Shown here piece after piece: positions 39,680 to 52,445 of a DNA stretch of 64,000 nucleotides. The stretch comes from Trametopsis cervina (taxonomy: Eukaryota > Basidiomycota > Agaricomycetes > Polyporales > Irpicaceae), in the NCBI GenBank assembly GCA_022385755.1, contig MU278353.1, positions 829,000 through 892,999 of the forward strand, read 5' to 3'. The notes under the pieces are model-generated. The model had not been told where the DNA came from. It searched no databases and saw only the letters and a list, made by a program, of their open reading frames with translations. The first letter of the stretch is position 1, and each line of letters starts with the position of its first letter. A program made the translations under genes and the position numbers.

Positions 39680-40578
39680 ATGTCGCATATTCCTGTCAAG
39701 CCCTTAGTTGCTCTAGCAGCGATAGCCTTTCTCGGCACACTCTACTCAATAGTATTCAACACATACCTCGACACGTCCAATCCGCTCCTCACTCACCTCC
39801 CCCATCCTCTTCACAAGACACATTACTTCGCTTCAAAGTCAAATGTGGTGAATGTGCTCTTCACAAAAAGGTTATGGGCATGGGCTACTGTCTCCTTTGT
39901 CTTCCTATACATAACCAGCCCGCCAAGACTACAGAACGTCCAGAGACTATACAAGTACGGCGCAGAGACACTGGTCTGGCTGGTATTCACCGGATGGTTC
40001 TTCGGGCCATCTCTCCTAGAACGCGTTGCGGTGTCAACAGGGGGAGAATGTGTTCTCCACCTACCATCTGGCGCACTCGTTTCCGTGCCGGAACAATACT
40101 GTTACACGAAATCGACCGTTACACCCCAGACCCATCCCACTCTATTCGCCGCTTCCCTTGTACTGCCTTCCGACACATGGAGCCAGGTTCCTAGGATACG
40201 AAGAGGTCACGATGTGTCAGGACATCTGTTCCTCCTTACGATGACCATCCTATTCTTGGCCGAACAAGTCCAGATATCGTTCAACTACACCCGCTCACAC
40301 GAAGCTCGCACCAATAAAGCTCCTTGGTATCATTGGCTCGCAGTCGGTGGGGTTATCACCGTCCTGGCTCTTTCATATTTCTCTCTATGGACTACCAGCG
40401 TCTACTTCCACACACCGCTGGAGAAGTTCACGGGTTTCGGTGAGTTATCACACTTCGTCTGCGCAGCTTGGTATTGACAAAACGACTAGCACTCGGGCTC
40501 GTGGGGTACAGTGTGACGCGCCTAGTGCCCGCTCTCACGAGGGTGTCGAGGGCACCAGTCTCAGCCGTCAAGGCATAA
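39680..40578 (+). CDS. FIT-family lipid-droplet biogenesis protein (Scs3/FITM2-like)
   Basis: ER membrane acyl-CoA diphosphatase of the fat storage-inducing transmembrane family, needed for normal ER phospholipid balance and lipid droplet budding. The ATG at 39680 (MSHIPVKPLVALAAIAF) begins a hydrophobic protein with about six membrane segments (LVALAAIAFLGTLYSIVF, AWATVSFVFLYIT, TLVWLVFTGWFFG, GHLFLLTMTILFLAEQV, WLAVGGVITVLALSYFSLW). The two catalytic histidines of the family are visible in GHDVSGHLFLL and YFHTPLEKFTGF. One intron (GTGAGT after GGTTTCG) joins GF to ALGLVGYSVTRLVPALT. The stop TAA is at 40576-40578. About 285 residues, similar to yeast Scs3 and human FITM2. All expected features are present. 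Confidence 0.92.
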
Positions 40579-40898
40579 TTGTCCCTTCTGTCCTGTTACA
40601 AGCGCACATAGTTGTAAACCTGGTATGTTTATTCTTCCAACCACAGCTAGCCTGACCACTTACCTGGCTACTCAGTAATACCAATACTCACCACTTGGAC
40701 AATCCACCGCATCCGGGATACCGTTCATAATTTCCTTGTGTTCATACTATCACCATCTAGCGCAAGTTTGCAATGTCGAGCCCAGTTCAAATTGTACATT
40801 TACATCTATACCCTAAGTTACAATGGCAAATCGACACAGGTGCAGTAGAGATACCTTCATCGGTCGACTGGTATCTGTAACCCTTTTGAACTTTGTGC
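40579..40898. other. Convergent intergenic region
   Basis: 320 bp between the 3' ends of the FIT gene and HEM2. Nothing coding was seen; presumably it holds the two transcript ends. Confidence 0.5.
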
Positions 40899-42170
<1,272 letters not shown>

Positions 42171-42942
42171 TATGTTTTGGGGGAGTGGTGATGGTTCGCA
42201 AGTAAGTACGACTACCAGGAAGATGTACGGGAACTAGGCAGTATATTGAACCTGCCTGGCTTATACTGGTGTAATCGTTAGGGGGCTTTACGCGTTGGTT
42301 ATCGAAGCAAGATGTGAGTCTTAGAGACCGTAGTAGCTTTATAAACAGACGTCCGGCTTTATCAGGTGGGAGCTCGGCGAGCCCAGGGTATATGTCGAGT
42401 GGGAGGCCGGTAGAGCGGTTAGCCAGAGGCTCTACATCATGACACGTTTCGTGCGAGTCCGTTCCCCGAGTGCTGAACGAACCCGCTTGATACACGACGG
42501 CCTGAGAAATCTGCATGCAGATATGTGCGGTGACATAACCATTAAGAGATCGTGGTACGCGGTAGCTCAGAGTAGACACTTCGTGGGAGCATATAAAGTG
42601 CATTGCATCTGCGTACGCAATCACTATCGGGAAGGGAGTCTCAAGTTAGTAGTACCTCACATAACGGCAGCTGCTTTACACCAAGTTACGCATACAAGTT
42701 CGAACTATGCAGAAGGTAAGCAGCAGTCGGAACGATACTGTCAGCCGTCGCGAGCTGATTACACAGGCGTCTATACACAAAATCTTGGGCGCTTTGATTG
42801 AAGAGTCAAGACTTGTAATAGATCTTTACATCTCTTCATTACTCTCTCCCACTTCAACGAACGAGTCAATCTCGTGAAGGGCGGCCGTGAGCCACCCCAC
42901 ATAACACGCGAATTGACTGCTTGAGAAACTACAGTTCCCGCC
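42171..42942. other. Divergent intergenic region, HEM2 and ILS1 promoters
   Basis: 770 bp between two start codons on opposite strands. No motif-bearing frame was seen. A segment at about 42560-42580 resembles a tRNA D-arm (GGTAGCTCAGAG) but has no matching T-arm, so no tRNA is called. Confidence 0.5.
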
Positions 42943-45900
42943 ATGTCGTTTGCACCCCACGATCGTAAGTAGTCGACCATATAGCTGCAACCTGCTCGTC
43001 TGACTCAGTAATGATCTTAGTCACGACGTCCTTCAACTTCTCAAAGGAGGAGGAGAAGGTCATACAATTCTGGAGGGATATTGATGCGTTCCAGACAAGC
43101 TTGAAACTCTCTGAAGGACGACCCGAATACACTTTCTACGATGGGCCGCCGTTCGCGACCGGATTACCGCACTACGGACATTTACTTGCTGGGACCATCA
43201 AGGTGCGCTTTAGTTGATCTCATATGGAAAACTGTGGATTAAAGCTCGGTGGTGCTAGGACATCGTAACTCGACATGCGCACGTTAGCGGATTTCACGTA
43301 ACGCGACGCTTTGGTTGGGACACACATGGTCTCCCAGTAGAACATGAGATCGACAAGAAGCTCGGCATCACTGGGCGAGACGACGTTATGAACATGGGAA
43401 TTGACAAGTACAACGCCGAATGCCGCGCGATCGTTATGCGGTATTCGTCGGAATGGCGTGCAACTGTTGAACGCATGGGCCGCTGGATTGATTTCGATAA
43501 TGATTACAAGACCCTTAATACGTCGTTCATGGAGAGTGTATGGTGGGCTTTCAGCGAACTGTTCAAGAAAGGTTTAGTGTACCGCGGACAGAGAGTAATG
43601 CCATACTCTACTGGATGCCTCACACCTCTATCGAATTTTGAAGCCGGCCAAAATTACAAAGACGTTAATGACCCCGCTGGTATGTTTGCCTGCTTTCTTG
43701 ACATACGTGCGTCGTGCTCAGACCTCCGCAGTAACTGTCGCATTCCCTCTCGTTGACGATCCGAAGACCTCTCTTCTCGCATGGACAACTACGCCCTGGA
43801 CACTTCCTTCTAACCTCGCCCTTTGCGTCCACCCCGACTTCACATACATTAAAATTCACGACGAGCAACATGATCAAAACTTCATTCTCTACGAAGGCCT
43901 TCTACGCACGCTATATAAAGATCCCAAAAAGGCGAAATTCAAGAAGCTTGGCACATTCAAGGGCTCGGATTTGAAAGGCTGGAGATACGTTCCTCTGTTT
44001 GAATACTTCACGGAACAGGTGCGTCAGCTCCTTAGGAGATCACCGATATGACATCAATTATATTTGCCTAGTACGAGGACCGAGCGTTCCGCGTTCTCAA
44101 CGACACATACGTTACTGCTGAAGATGGTACTGGTATCGTCCACCAAGCTCCCGCCTTCGGTGAAGACGATTACCGTATTTCACTCGCCAACGGGATATTA
44201 CGTGCCGACGAGATGCCTCCTTGTCCCATCGACGATGCCGGCAGGTTCACGAGTGAGGTGTCTGATTTCGTTGGTCAGCACGTGAAGGTCCGTCGAGATG
44301 TTCTGTTTCTTCTGATACGAGCTGAGCATGTTTGACAGGCGGCCGATAAAGATATTCAGAAAGTGCTAAAGACCAAAGGCCGGTTGATCGTACAGTCAAC
44401 CATAAATCACTCGTACCCTTTCTGCTGGAGGTTCGTGTCCCGCATCAGTTCTGTTATCTTTATGCTGACGTTACGTTTTTAGATCTGGGACACCACTCAT
44501 CTACCGTGCGATCCCAGCGTGGTTCGTCCGTGTGACACCTATCGTTGACCAACTCGTTTCTAACAACAAGGGAACACGATGGTACGCAGCTATTGGCTAC
44601 ACGATATCAGAATTATATTAAAGATCTTGTCACAGGGTACCGCAAAACGTGGGCGACAATAGGTTCGGTAACTGGCTCGCAAACGCCCGGGACTGGAATA
44701 TCTCGAGGAATCGTTACTGGGGAACGCCCATTCCTTTGTGGGTGAGCGAAGACTTCGAAGAGGTCGTATGTGTTGGCTCCGTGGAAGAGCTTGAGAAACT
44801 GTCTGGAGTCAAGGGTGTTACCGACCTACACCGCGACAAGATCGACCACATTACCATCCCGTCGAAACAGGGCAAGGGCACTCTTAAGCGTATCGAAGAG
44901 GTTTTCGACTGTTGGTTCGAATCTGGAAGGTATGTATTTCCGGCCCCGAGCTCCTCGCATTGCTCACTCTGTTGCGCTATCCAGCATGCCATACGCCCAG
45001 CAACACTATCCCTTTGAGAAGAAGGATAGCTTCGAAAAAGATTTATTCCCAGCCGACTTTATCTGCGAAGGTATTGACCAGACGCGAGGTAATCTACGAG
45101 TTTGTCCACACTTCGAGATTACATTGCTGACTAAGTATACATAATCTAGGATGGTTCTACACGCTGCTTGTGTTGTCAACACACTTGTTTGGCAAGGCAC
45201 CCTGGAAGAATGTGATTGTGACTGGTCTTGTGCTTGCTGCGTAAGTGTAGCCTTCGCGTTGAGAGATCCATAATGTTGACCTTCCCTATCAAGCGATGGC
45301 AAGAAAATGAGCAAGAGTCTTAAGAACTATCCAGACCCCAACCTGATCATCGACCAGTACGGTGCCGACGCCACACGGTCAGTTTATCATCCCCTTACCA
45401 CCGAGGGCTTACACTCACACCATACACAACTCCAGAATGTTCTTGGTCAACTCCCCCATCGTGCGTGGAGATAACCTCCGGTTCCGTGAAGACGGTGTCC
45501 GGGAGGTAGTCTCGCGCGTGCTACTCCCCTGGCTCAACTCCTTCCGATTCTTCCTCGGTCAAGTCGCGCTTCACCGCAAGACTGGCGCCTTCGACTTCAA
45601 GTACAACCCTCACGCCTCAGTATCGAATAACGTCATGGACCGCTGGATCCTCGCCCGGTGTCAATCCCTCATCAAGCTCGTCAGAGAAGAGATGGCGGCC
45701 TACCGGTTGTACACTATCATCCCCCGGTTACTGGATCTCATTGACGAGTTGACGAATTGGTATATCCGATTCAACCGCCGTCGTCTAAAGGGCGAAGACG
45801 GTAAAGAGGATACTATCTCTGCTCTCAACACCCTCTTCGAGACATTATTCACTCTCTGCCGCACAATGGTTCGTCTACTAGGCACGATACTACGCGAGCA

Positions 45901-46891
45901 TGCACTGACACTATATGTTAGTCTTCATACACTCCCTTCATCACAGAGAACATCTACCAGTCCCTCCGCCCATTCATCCCTGAAGACCCGAAGGCAGGTG
46001 ACACAAGATCGGTACATTTCCTGCTGTTCCCCGAGGTCAAGGAAGAATACTTTGACGTGGTCATCGAGCGTCAAGTGAAAAGGATGCAGACCGTGATCGA
46101 GCTCACCCGTGTGCTCCGCGAGAGACACAACCTGTCGCTCAAGGTACATCACGGCCTATTCACAATCTTATACGCATCACCTAACCAGGATTTGCTAGAC
46201 ACCCCTGCGTGAGCTGCTCGTGTTCCACCCTGACGCCGAGTGGCTCGAGGATGCCAAGTCGCTGCAGCGCTACATTCAATCCGAGCTGAACGTGCGAGAC
46301 GTCATCTTCACTTCCGAAGAGTCAGCCTCCGGCGTACGGTACAGGGCTGTCGCAGACTGGGCCGTGCTCGGCCGGAAACTGCGCAAGGACCTCGCGCGGG
46401 TCAAGAACGCACTGCCCAAGGTCACCAGCGAAGAGATTAAGGGCTACGTACAGACAGGGAAGCTGACGGTGGATGGCATCGAGCTCGTTGAGGGAGACCT
46501 CACCGTGCAGCGCTACATCGAGCTGCCGGCGACCGCCGAGGCGCAGTACGCAACGCACACCGACAACGATGTCGTCGTCCGGCTCGACATCCTCGTTCAC
46601 CCTGAGCTCGCGGGCGAGTGGCTCGCACGAGAGCTCATCAACCGCGTGCAGAAGCTGCGCAAGGCCGCGGGGCTGCAGGCCACGGACGATATCGACATCT
46701 TCTATACGTTTGAGGAGGGCTCTGGTGCGGAGCTGCTCGATGCGCTCAAGGAGCACAGCGAGACCATCCAGAAGACGGTACGGGGTCTTCCGAGGGACAT
46801 CAGTCATAAGAAGCCTGGACAGAAGGCCCTCATCGAGCAGGAGCAGGAGGTGGCTGATGTGAAGTTCATCCTGACGTTGGCCAATCTCTAA
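42943..46891 (+). CDS. ILS1: Isoleucyl-tRNA synthetase, cytoplasmic
   Basis: Class I aminoacyl-tRNA synthetase charging tRNA-Ile. The ATG at 42943 (MSFAPHD) joins over an intron to [14 protein letters not shown]. Catalytic motifs: [20 protein letters not shown] (HIGH-type signature HYGH) and [14 protein letters not shown] (KMSKS). The editing domain is recognisable from [19 protein letters not shown] and [48 protein letters not shown] and [12 protein letters not shown] follow, then the anticodon-binding helices. An intron with donor GTTCGT (about 45875-45927) joins LFTLCRTM to [15 protein letters not shown]. The C-terminus ([21 protein letters not shown]) ends at 46891. Length near 1,080 residues, as in eukaryotic cytosolic enzymes. 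The last 700 bp have markedly higher GC than the rest. Confidence 0.97.
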
Positions 46892-46990
46892 GGCGGACAT
46901 GACGGAGAGAGTGGGAAAGAGAATAAGAAAACATGTATTAGAGTCAGTGTAGCATATCTAGAATACAACAGTCTACTTCCGCGTGCATGA

Positions 46991-47808
46991 TCATCGCTTG
47001 GACGAGCCGAACCCGCTGAAGCCCATCATCTGCATCATGTCGCCGTCAACGGCCTCCTTCGCGAGCTGCACTTGCGCCTGCTCCTTCTGCGCCTTCTTCT
47101 GTGCCTTCTTCTCTGCTCGTATGGCCTCCTCGCGCGCACGCACCTCCGCGAGGCGCTGCTCGAAATCGAACGTTTTCGCACTTGACGCCTCCCGCGTCTT
47201 CTCGCGGAGGTACGCGATTCGTGCGCGAACTTGCTCGACAGTCGATCGTTCGATGCGCGTTGTCTGCCCGAGCGCGCGGAGATCTATTATACATGCATGC
47301 ACAACGCATGCGCACAGTCAGCGCACACAGCATGAAGAGAGAGGGCAAGGAATGGAGCACGCACGCGCACGACCGTTAATGTGGTCAAGGTAGCCGGTGC
47401 TGTCTTTATACGTCCTGTTACATGTCTCGCAGTAGAACCCGGGGACACCGGGGCCCCGCCCACTCGAGTTCTGCACAACCATCGTCTTCCCAAGGTTCTT
47501 GTCCAGGTCGAGGGAGCCCTCTCTACGCTTCATGAGCTCCGTCGGTTTCGGTAGGTCATCCTTGCGGGCACCCTTGCGTGGCCGCTTGCCTGTGTTCGTA
47601 AGTGAGATGTCTGTAGGTAAGAGCCGCGAGGGGAATAAAGCGACGACGCACCTTGCTTCAGCCGTTCCTCATTCTCCTGCATACGCTCCCTCTCCTCCAA
47701 GTCCTTCTGTTTGGCCTTCTCGGCATACTCCTCCTTGTCCCATTTCTTTCGAAAATCGGTGTCGGATGCCCTTGTGGCATACGCACCACCCGTGCCCGTG
47801 CCCGACAT
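46991..47808 (-). CDS. SNU23: Snu23/ZMAT2-type U4/U6.U5 snRNP zinc-finger protein
   Basis: Component of the spliceosomal B complex that contacts the U6/5' splice site. The ATG at 47808 gives MSGTGTGGAYATRASDTDFR, then KKWDKEEYAEKAKQKDLEER, the usual N-terminus; an earlier in-frame start (47862) lacks support. After an intron, RKDDLPKPTELMKRREGSLD and LGKTMVVQNSSGRGPGVPGF lead into the single C2H2 finger FYCETCNRTYKDSTGYLDHI; the last His is across an intron (ING/R-AH). The C-terminal coiled segment is rich in Glu/Lys/Ala (ARIAYLREKTREASS, AEVRAREEAIRAEKKAQKK) and ends GFSGFGSSKR and TGA (46993-46991). The 3' end converges with ILS1, about 100 bp apart. Confidence 0.93.
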
Positions 47809-48551
47809 TTTGTCGCAAGTGATAGATTGTACAGATGGAAGATGGCTGTTACAAGCGAGCAAGCATCTCGGGAGGCGTCACTTTGCGGTCCAATGTGCAG
47901 CGCCACGAAGCAGCATCCTGCCTGATAAAGCAGGTGAAAGCGCTCAAGCACTATCCGTCTCGCCGATCCTCCACTGTCTAGACTTTTACGAAGTTGATGA
48001 TAATACTAATACGGGAAACATGGTTCAGTCGAATTCCAGCTATATATTCTCGTCATAGTATGAGCATTCATGTTTCCCAGCTATATCTTCATACTCTCCG
48101 CATCCTCAGCACGGTCCAGAGCTTGCCATATGAGCACAACCTGTTTCGAGGGCTCAAGGTGGCCCGTAATGCATGTATCCTGCTAGTTGTTGATTCACTC
48201 TAACCCACCGCGCACTGACTTTCTTTCAGGGGTTTCCCTTTCATTTGAGATGTATCAGCTGGATTATGCTCGGATCTGTATGACTCGTATAACTTTGAGC
48301 TTCTGCAGCTACTGTGCATTTCGCTCTCGGAGAGCGGCCGTCTAGTCATGCCGCGCAACCATCGCTAACTCTCATACCTGCGGCAGACCATGGGCAGCAC
48401 ACGGCAATACAATTTGAGCCATACGCTCGTCCTATGCTTACAATGTCAGAGTGAATGCAATCATGACGGTGTCAAACAGTGCGAATATGATGGTCGAGAT
48501 GAAATACAACAAAAAATAGAACGTAGCCCAGCCATACATCCCATTCTCCGT
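47809..48551. other. Intergenic region
   Basis: 740 bp containing the Snu23 promoter and the 3' end of the L12 gene. No coding frame with recognisable motifs. Confidence 0.5.
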
Positions 48552-49224
48552 TTACTCTTCCGGCACCTCAATCTCGCCCGAGTTGATCGAGTCAATGATG
48601 TCGTGGGGTGGCTGGCCATCGACGGTGCAGCCAACGCTCTGCGCTGTGCCGAGGATCTCCTTGGCGCCACCAGCAAGGTCCTTTGCGAGCGATTTTGATC
48701 GCATTGTGCGTGCGATGTCGAACACCTCGTCGAGGGTGATGTTGCCGCTGTGCTTGATGTTTTTCTCCTTCTTGCGGTCACGGGGGGGCTCTGTACCCAA
48801 ACCTCAGTATAAGATATCACGAGATATTCTGAGTAAACGCACCCTTGAGGGCCTTGATGACCAGGGAGGATGCGGAGGGAACGACGGCAACCTGTGCTTG
48901 ACGGTTCTGGATCGTAAGCTGGACGGTCACACGCAGACCCTTCCATGCACCAGTCGCCTTTGCGATATCTTCTCCGACCTTCTTCGGTGACTACTCATAT
49001 ACAGGTCGTAAGCACACATTGTCCTACACGTTCTATACGGAGAGATGCACGCACCAGACCCAGAGGACCGATTTTGGGCGCGAGTGCTGATGAGGCACCG
49101 ACTTCACCACCGGTCGCCCGCAGGTAGATGATCTTGATTTCGTTGGGGTCCTATGAAAGTCGCACGTTCAATACTATAATCTATCTAGCTGTTCAGACAA
49201 TAAACATACGATCTTGGGGGCCAT
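48552..49224 (-). CDS. RPL12: 60S ribosomal protein L12 (uL11)
   Basis: Large-subunit stalk-base protein that binds the GTPase-associated rRNA. Exon 1 encodes only MAPKI; a 50-60 nt intron follows, then [128 protein letters not shown] and the end SGEIEVPEE with TAA (48554-48552). These are standard uL11 blocks across about 165 residues. A short first exon is a feature it shares with the eS8 gene in this window. Divergent from a cyclin gene. Confidence 0.97.
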
Positions 49225-49569
49225 GGCGTAAGGAGGGTGCGGTGGTGGACGGTGGAGGGGGCGGACTCGGTATGCTACAGAATTTGGGCAAGCGGATTAT
49301 GTCAGCAGTCTGAGTGTGGCAGAGACACTGAAATAAAGTTCAAACTGCGCTGATGGAACTGTACAGAGCGCAGAGGCCGCCTCCGATGACGCACGTGATC
49401 ATCGATTCTCCCATCACCTGATCGCACGTGCGATAAGCTTGGCTCGGGAAGCAGCCGGCCCGTGCAGGCCTTGGGGTAAGAATTTATTCATGCGGAGAGT
49501 CCGAGGCTAAGTGTTCGTACTTGTCTCTAACTCGTCCGTACTGCGAGCACCTTCGACGGCGATGGGTGC
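49225..49569. promoter_or_regulatory. Bidirectional promoter of RPL12 and the Pho80-type cyclin, two CACGTG boxes
   Basis: 345 bp between divergent start codons. Two CACGTG elements lie at 49392-49397 and 49425-49430, 33 bp apart (about three helical turns), inside a short stretch reading GCACGTGATC..ATCGCACGTGCG. Such paired E-boxes are established targets of bHLH factors in fungi. Whether they act on the ribosomal gene, the cyclin or both is not visible from sequence. Confidence 0.55.
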
Positions 49570-50586
49570 ATGGAACAACCAGAGAGGGTCAGATTGCCGG
49601 AGAACTTCGAGGACATAGATGTTGATGTTATGGCGCAGCTCGTCGGTGCGTTTACCGTCTATTTCCATCTCGTCGCCTTTTCTGACACTTCCTTGACATT
49701 GTGGGTGCTATTCCAGCCGACATGTTGGTACGGCTCATGACCCACAACGACATGATACCTCTATCACCGTGCGCATACACCAAATCTTCCAGGTATCAAC
49801 GTTCCATACCTGCTCACGCTCTGAATTCCATTTCGTGTCTTGCACAGTGAAGCCGTCACTCGCTTCCACTCCCGCTCAGCCCCAGGGATCTCCGTTTTAG
49901 ACTACCTCCGCCGTATTGTACAATTTACCAGGGCTGAGGTATGTCTAACGTGCTTGTCTCGTTTGCTGACCTGACCCCGACGTCTCCTATACAGAGGGTC
50001 TGCCTGCTAATCACACTGCACTATATCGATCAAATATGTACTCGTATCCCGACATTCACGCTCTCCTCCCTCACTTGCCATCGATTCGTTATCACATCCA
50101 TCGCCGTCTCAAGCAAAGCCCTTTGCGATGCATTCTCGACAAACAACCTGTATGCCAGAGTGGGAGGTATCCCGGTCGGCGAGCTCAACTTGCTCGAACG
50201 GGAATTCCTCCGGATGATTGACTGGCGACTCACAGTACGTATTCTATGATATCACATCTTCGTCGTCCCTGACTCTCACTTGCTGCTAGTGCACGCGCGA
50301 AGTCCTACAAGAGTATTATGCCAGTCTCGTCCGGACTCACAGTGACGGCAAGTTTTACATCGTCAGCGACCAATCCAATAGCAGCAACTCGTCGGATAGC
50401 GAGATGGATTACGAGGTTCCCTCTTCACGTCCCCCTTCTCGAGTCGTTGCCCCCGGTCCTCCCCAAGCTTCCACCATCCTCGTCGAGACCGCCACCGTTT
50501 CACCAGAGCCTCCACAGCCCCCGACGGTGGAGCAAAATATGGCGTTCGCGGAGTTTCGGCAGCAAGGAAAAGGAGGTTACGGCTGA
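49570..50586 (+). CDS. Pho80-like (PCL-type) cyclin
   Basis: Cyclin of the Pho80/Pcl group, which pairs with a Pho85/CDK5-type kinase in nutrient, phosphate and polarity control. The ATG at 49570 gives MEQPERVRLPENFEDIDVDV. Introns with clear GT-AG borders join DMLVRLMTHNDMIPLSPEAV, then TRFHSRSAPGISVLDYLRRI. The cyclin box continues CLLITLHYIDQICTRIPTF, then LTCHRFVITSIAVSSKALCD and GGIPVGELNLLEREFLRMID-W. These are the hallmarks of the PHO80 cyclin fold (Pfam Cyclin PF08613). The C-terminal 70 residues are Ser/Pro-rich and probably disordered, ending QQGKGGYG. The length (about 245 residues) suits the family. Confidence 0.93.
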
Positions 50587-51049
50587 AGTTCGTTAGCCTG
50601 TCATGGGCCTCACGTTCGCGGCATTCGCCCTGTGGCGAAATTCTCAGCTCAGGTGAGTGCGATTACGATGGGCGTACCCTGCCATCTATATTTGTCTTTT
50701 CTCCTCAATTAACAAGGGGTGCTGACACGATAGGCCCGATCCGCGGTTGTCTTTTCCAGCTCTACGGCAGAATTGCCCACCGTTCCAAGCTCTTATATTT
50801 CTGTACCTCACAGGGACACTACAGTACTCCTCGCTACCTCTCTTCGGTTCCCCTTGTCTCTCTCTCATCCCTACGCAGCCACACACAGACAGCATACATA
50901 CGCATACATACGTTTTGTAACCACGGAATCACCCGCACGCACGTATTTATCATTGCATCACATTGCATCACCCGCTCTGCTTCCGCCCGTCCGACGCTCG
51001 CCACGGACACTTGTGCGCGACTGACCACATCCGCACGGCGGCCGCCCCA
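50587..51049. other. Intergenic region
   Basis: 460 bp between the cyclin stop and the small gene that follows. Contains TTTTCTCCTC and TCTCTCTC pyrimidine tracts (50696 and 50862) and CATACATACG repeats near 50890-50910, typical of a fungal promoter. No gene seen. Confidence 0.45.
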
Positions 51050-51640
51050 ATGTCACTTGCGTATCAGCTCCCGCCGCGCACGCCGCGTGCTACAATCGTC
51101 ACCCCTGCGCCTGCCCCGTGCGTGTCTTTGCCCTCTCGTGCAGTTTTTCGCCCTCTCCGGTGACGTGTAGCGTGTTGTCTGGCGCGTTATTCCCTTACCC
51201 GTGGTCCCATGGGCGCACCCGCCTGACGATGCCGCCTTACTCATCGGCCATAAGTCCCGCCTGAAGATAACGCGGTGAGTGCACATGCGTACATCCGAAG
51301 CGCGCCATGCGTACCTCCACAGTCAAACCGTATTCCGAGTGCGTGCCGTGCTTTATTGAATTCGTGCTTCTTTGTTTTTCAATCAATAAGAAAGCTCGGC
51401 CGCCGCGCAAGGTGAAGTTGCAGGATGGGATGTGGGACGACAGTATTTGCGATGTACGTACAAGTAGACAATAATGATAGGATACACTGCGAAAAGAATC
51501 GAGTTATACACGAAGCACAGATCTCAAACTCTCTAAGGGCGTGGCAGGAAATGAAGATCGACGCTGCTGCGCCTGAGTTCACAGTCGACGTCGACGGTGA
51601 CGAAACCAAATCAGCCAATCACACAGAACGCGATGCATGA
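51050..51640 (+). CDS. Small unrecognised protein, five exons including a 16-nt micro-exon
   Basis: I do not recognise this gene. Exons: 51050-51121, 51171-51274, 51323-51338, 51391-51453, 51521-51640; all four introns are 48-67 nt with GT..AG borders, and the exon total is 375 nt, an exact multiple of three, giving 124 residues and a TGA stop. The translated blocks look coding rather than random: PLPVVPWAHPPDDAALLIGH, KSRLKITR, KARPPRKVKLQDGMWDDS, and SLRAWQEMKIDAAAPEFTVD with an acidic polar tail. The start MSLAYQLPPRTPRATIVTPA is Pro/Thr-rich. No signal peptide or membrane segment. The 16-nt exon (QTVFR) is needed to keep phase between exons 2 and 4. The model is by eye; alternative splicing or a longer gene is possible. 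Confidence 0.5.
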
Positions 51641-52445
51641 ACGTTAACTGTTGCTCATTTAAAAACACAAATCAGGAAAAACAGAAAATTGAGTGGTACG
51701 GCACAATACAAAACGTTTACGGCTTGCGGAACAACGCCAGACACCGACAGCAAAGGCAGCGGTGAGGGCAGGGTGGAAGGGGGAGTGAAAAGGGCGGATC
51801 GGATTGGATGAAGGGGATTGTGTGAAGGGATGGGGCGGGGGAATTTGGATTGAATGAAGAAGGGGGGTGGAAGAAGAACAAGTGGGCTACGATATTCGAA
51901 CAGCAAGGAGCGGGTTGGTTTGAGCATCGGGTTCAGAAGGACGGTGGCAGTGACGGTGCGTGCGGAGATACGATTACGGGGGCTGGCTAAGGTTGCGAGG
52001 ACGGACGAGGGGCTTGAGAGTGCATGGCAAGCAGCAGGGTGTACACTGCAAAGGGGTGCAGAGGTGCAGAGGTATGCGGTAGGAGAGGGGGTGAGGATGG
52101 GGGAGCAAAGGAGGCACCGAGCGACGGCGGCGACAAAACAGAAGAACAGGGGGGGAGGTGGGACTAGTCATACACAAACTAATAAAACTTTTCGTAACAA
52201 CTTTTTGTGTCCATTTCCATTCCTAAATTTCCGCGGCGCGAACAAGTGGGGGGTGCAAGGAAGTATGTGTAAGGTGTATGCGTATATGCGTATGGGGGCG
52301 TGCGATGCAGTGGGGGAAGAAGCAGAAGCAGAAGAGGGCAAAGGAGCAAGGGCACGAAGAGTCCGAGAGTCCATTGGGAGGAGGAACAAACAACGACTGA
52401 GCAGGCGAAACAAGAGAGGCGAGAAAGAGAGCACAGGGAAGACGA
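51641..52445. other. Convergent intergenic region
   Basis: About 800 bp between the small gene and the kinase 3' end. Purine-rich plus strand (GGGGGTGG, GAGGGG runs from 51760 to 52150) gives long accidental open frames on both strands; none has motifs. A CTAATAAAAC-like A-rich patch at about 52178-52190 may belong to the kinase transcript end. Confidence 0.45.

Noticed and set aside
42540..42620. tRNA-like D-arm (GGTAGCTCAGAG)
   Set aside because: No acceptor stem, anticodon arm or GGTTCRANYCC T-arm at the required distances.
44905..44935. GGTTCGAATC, resembling a tRNA T-arm B box
   Set aside because: It is the coding sequence for WFES in the isoleucyl-tRNA synthetase (FDCWFESG).
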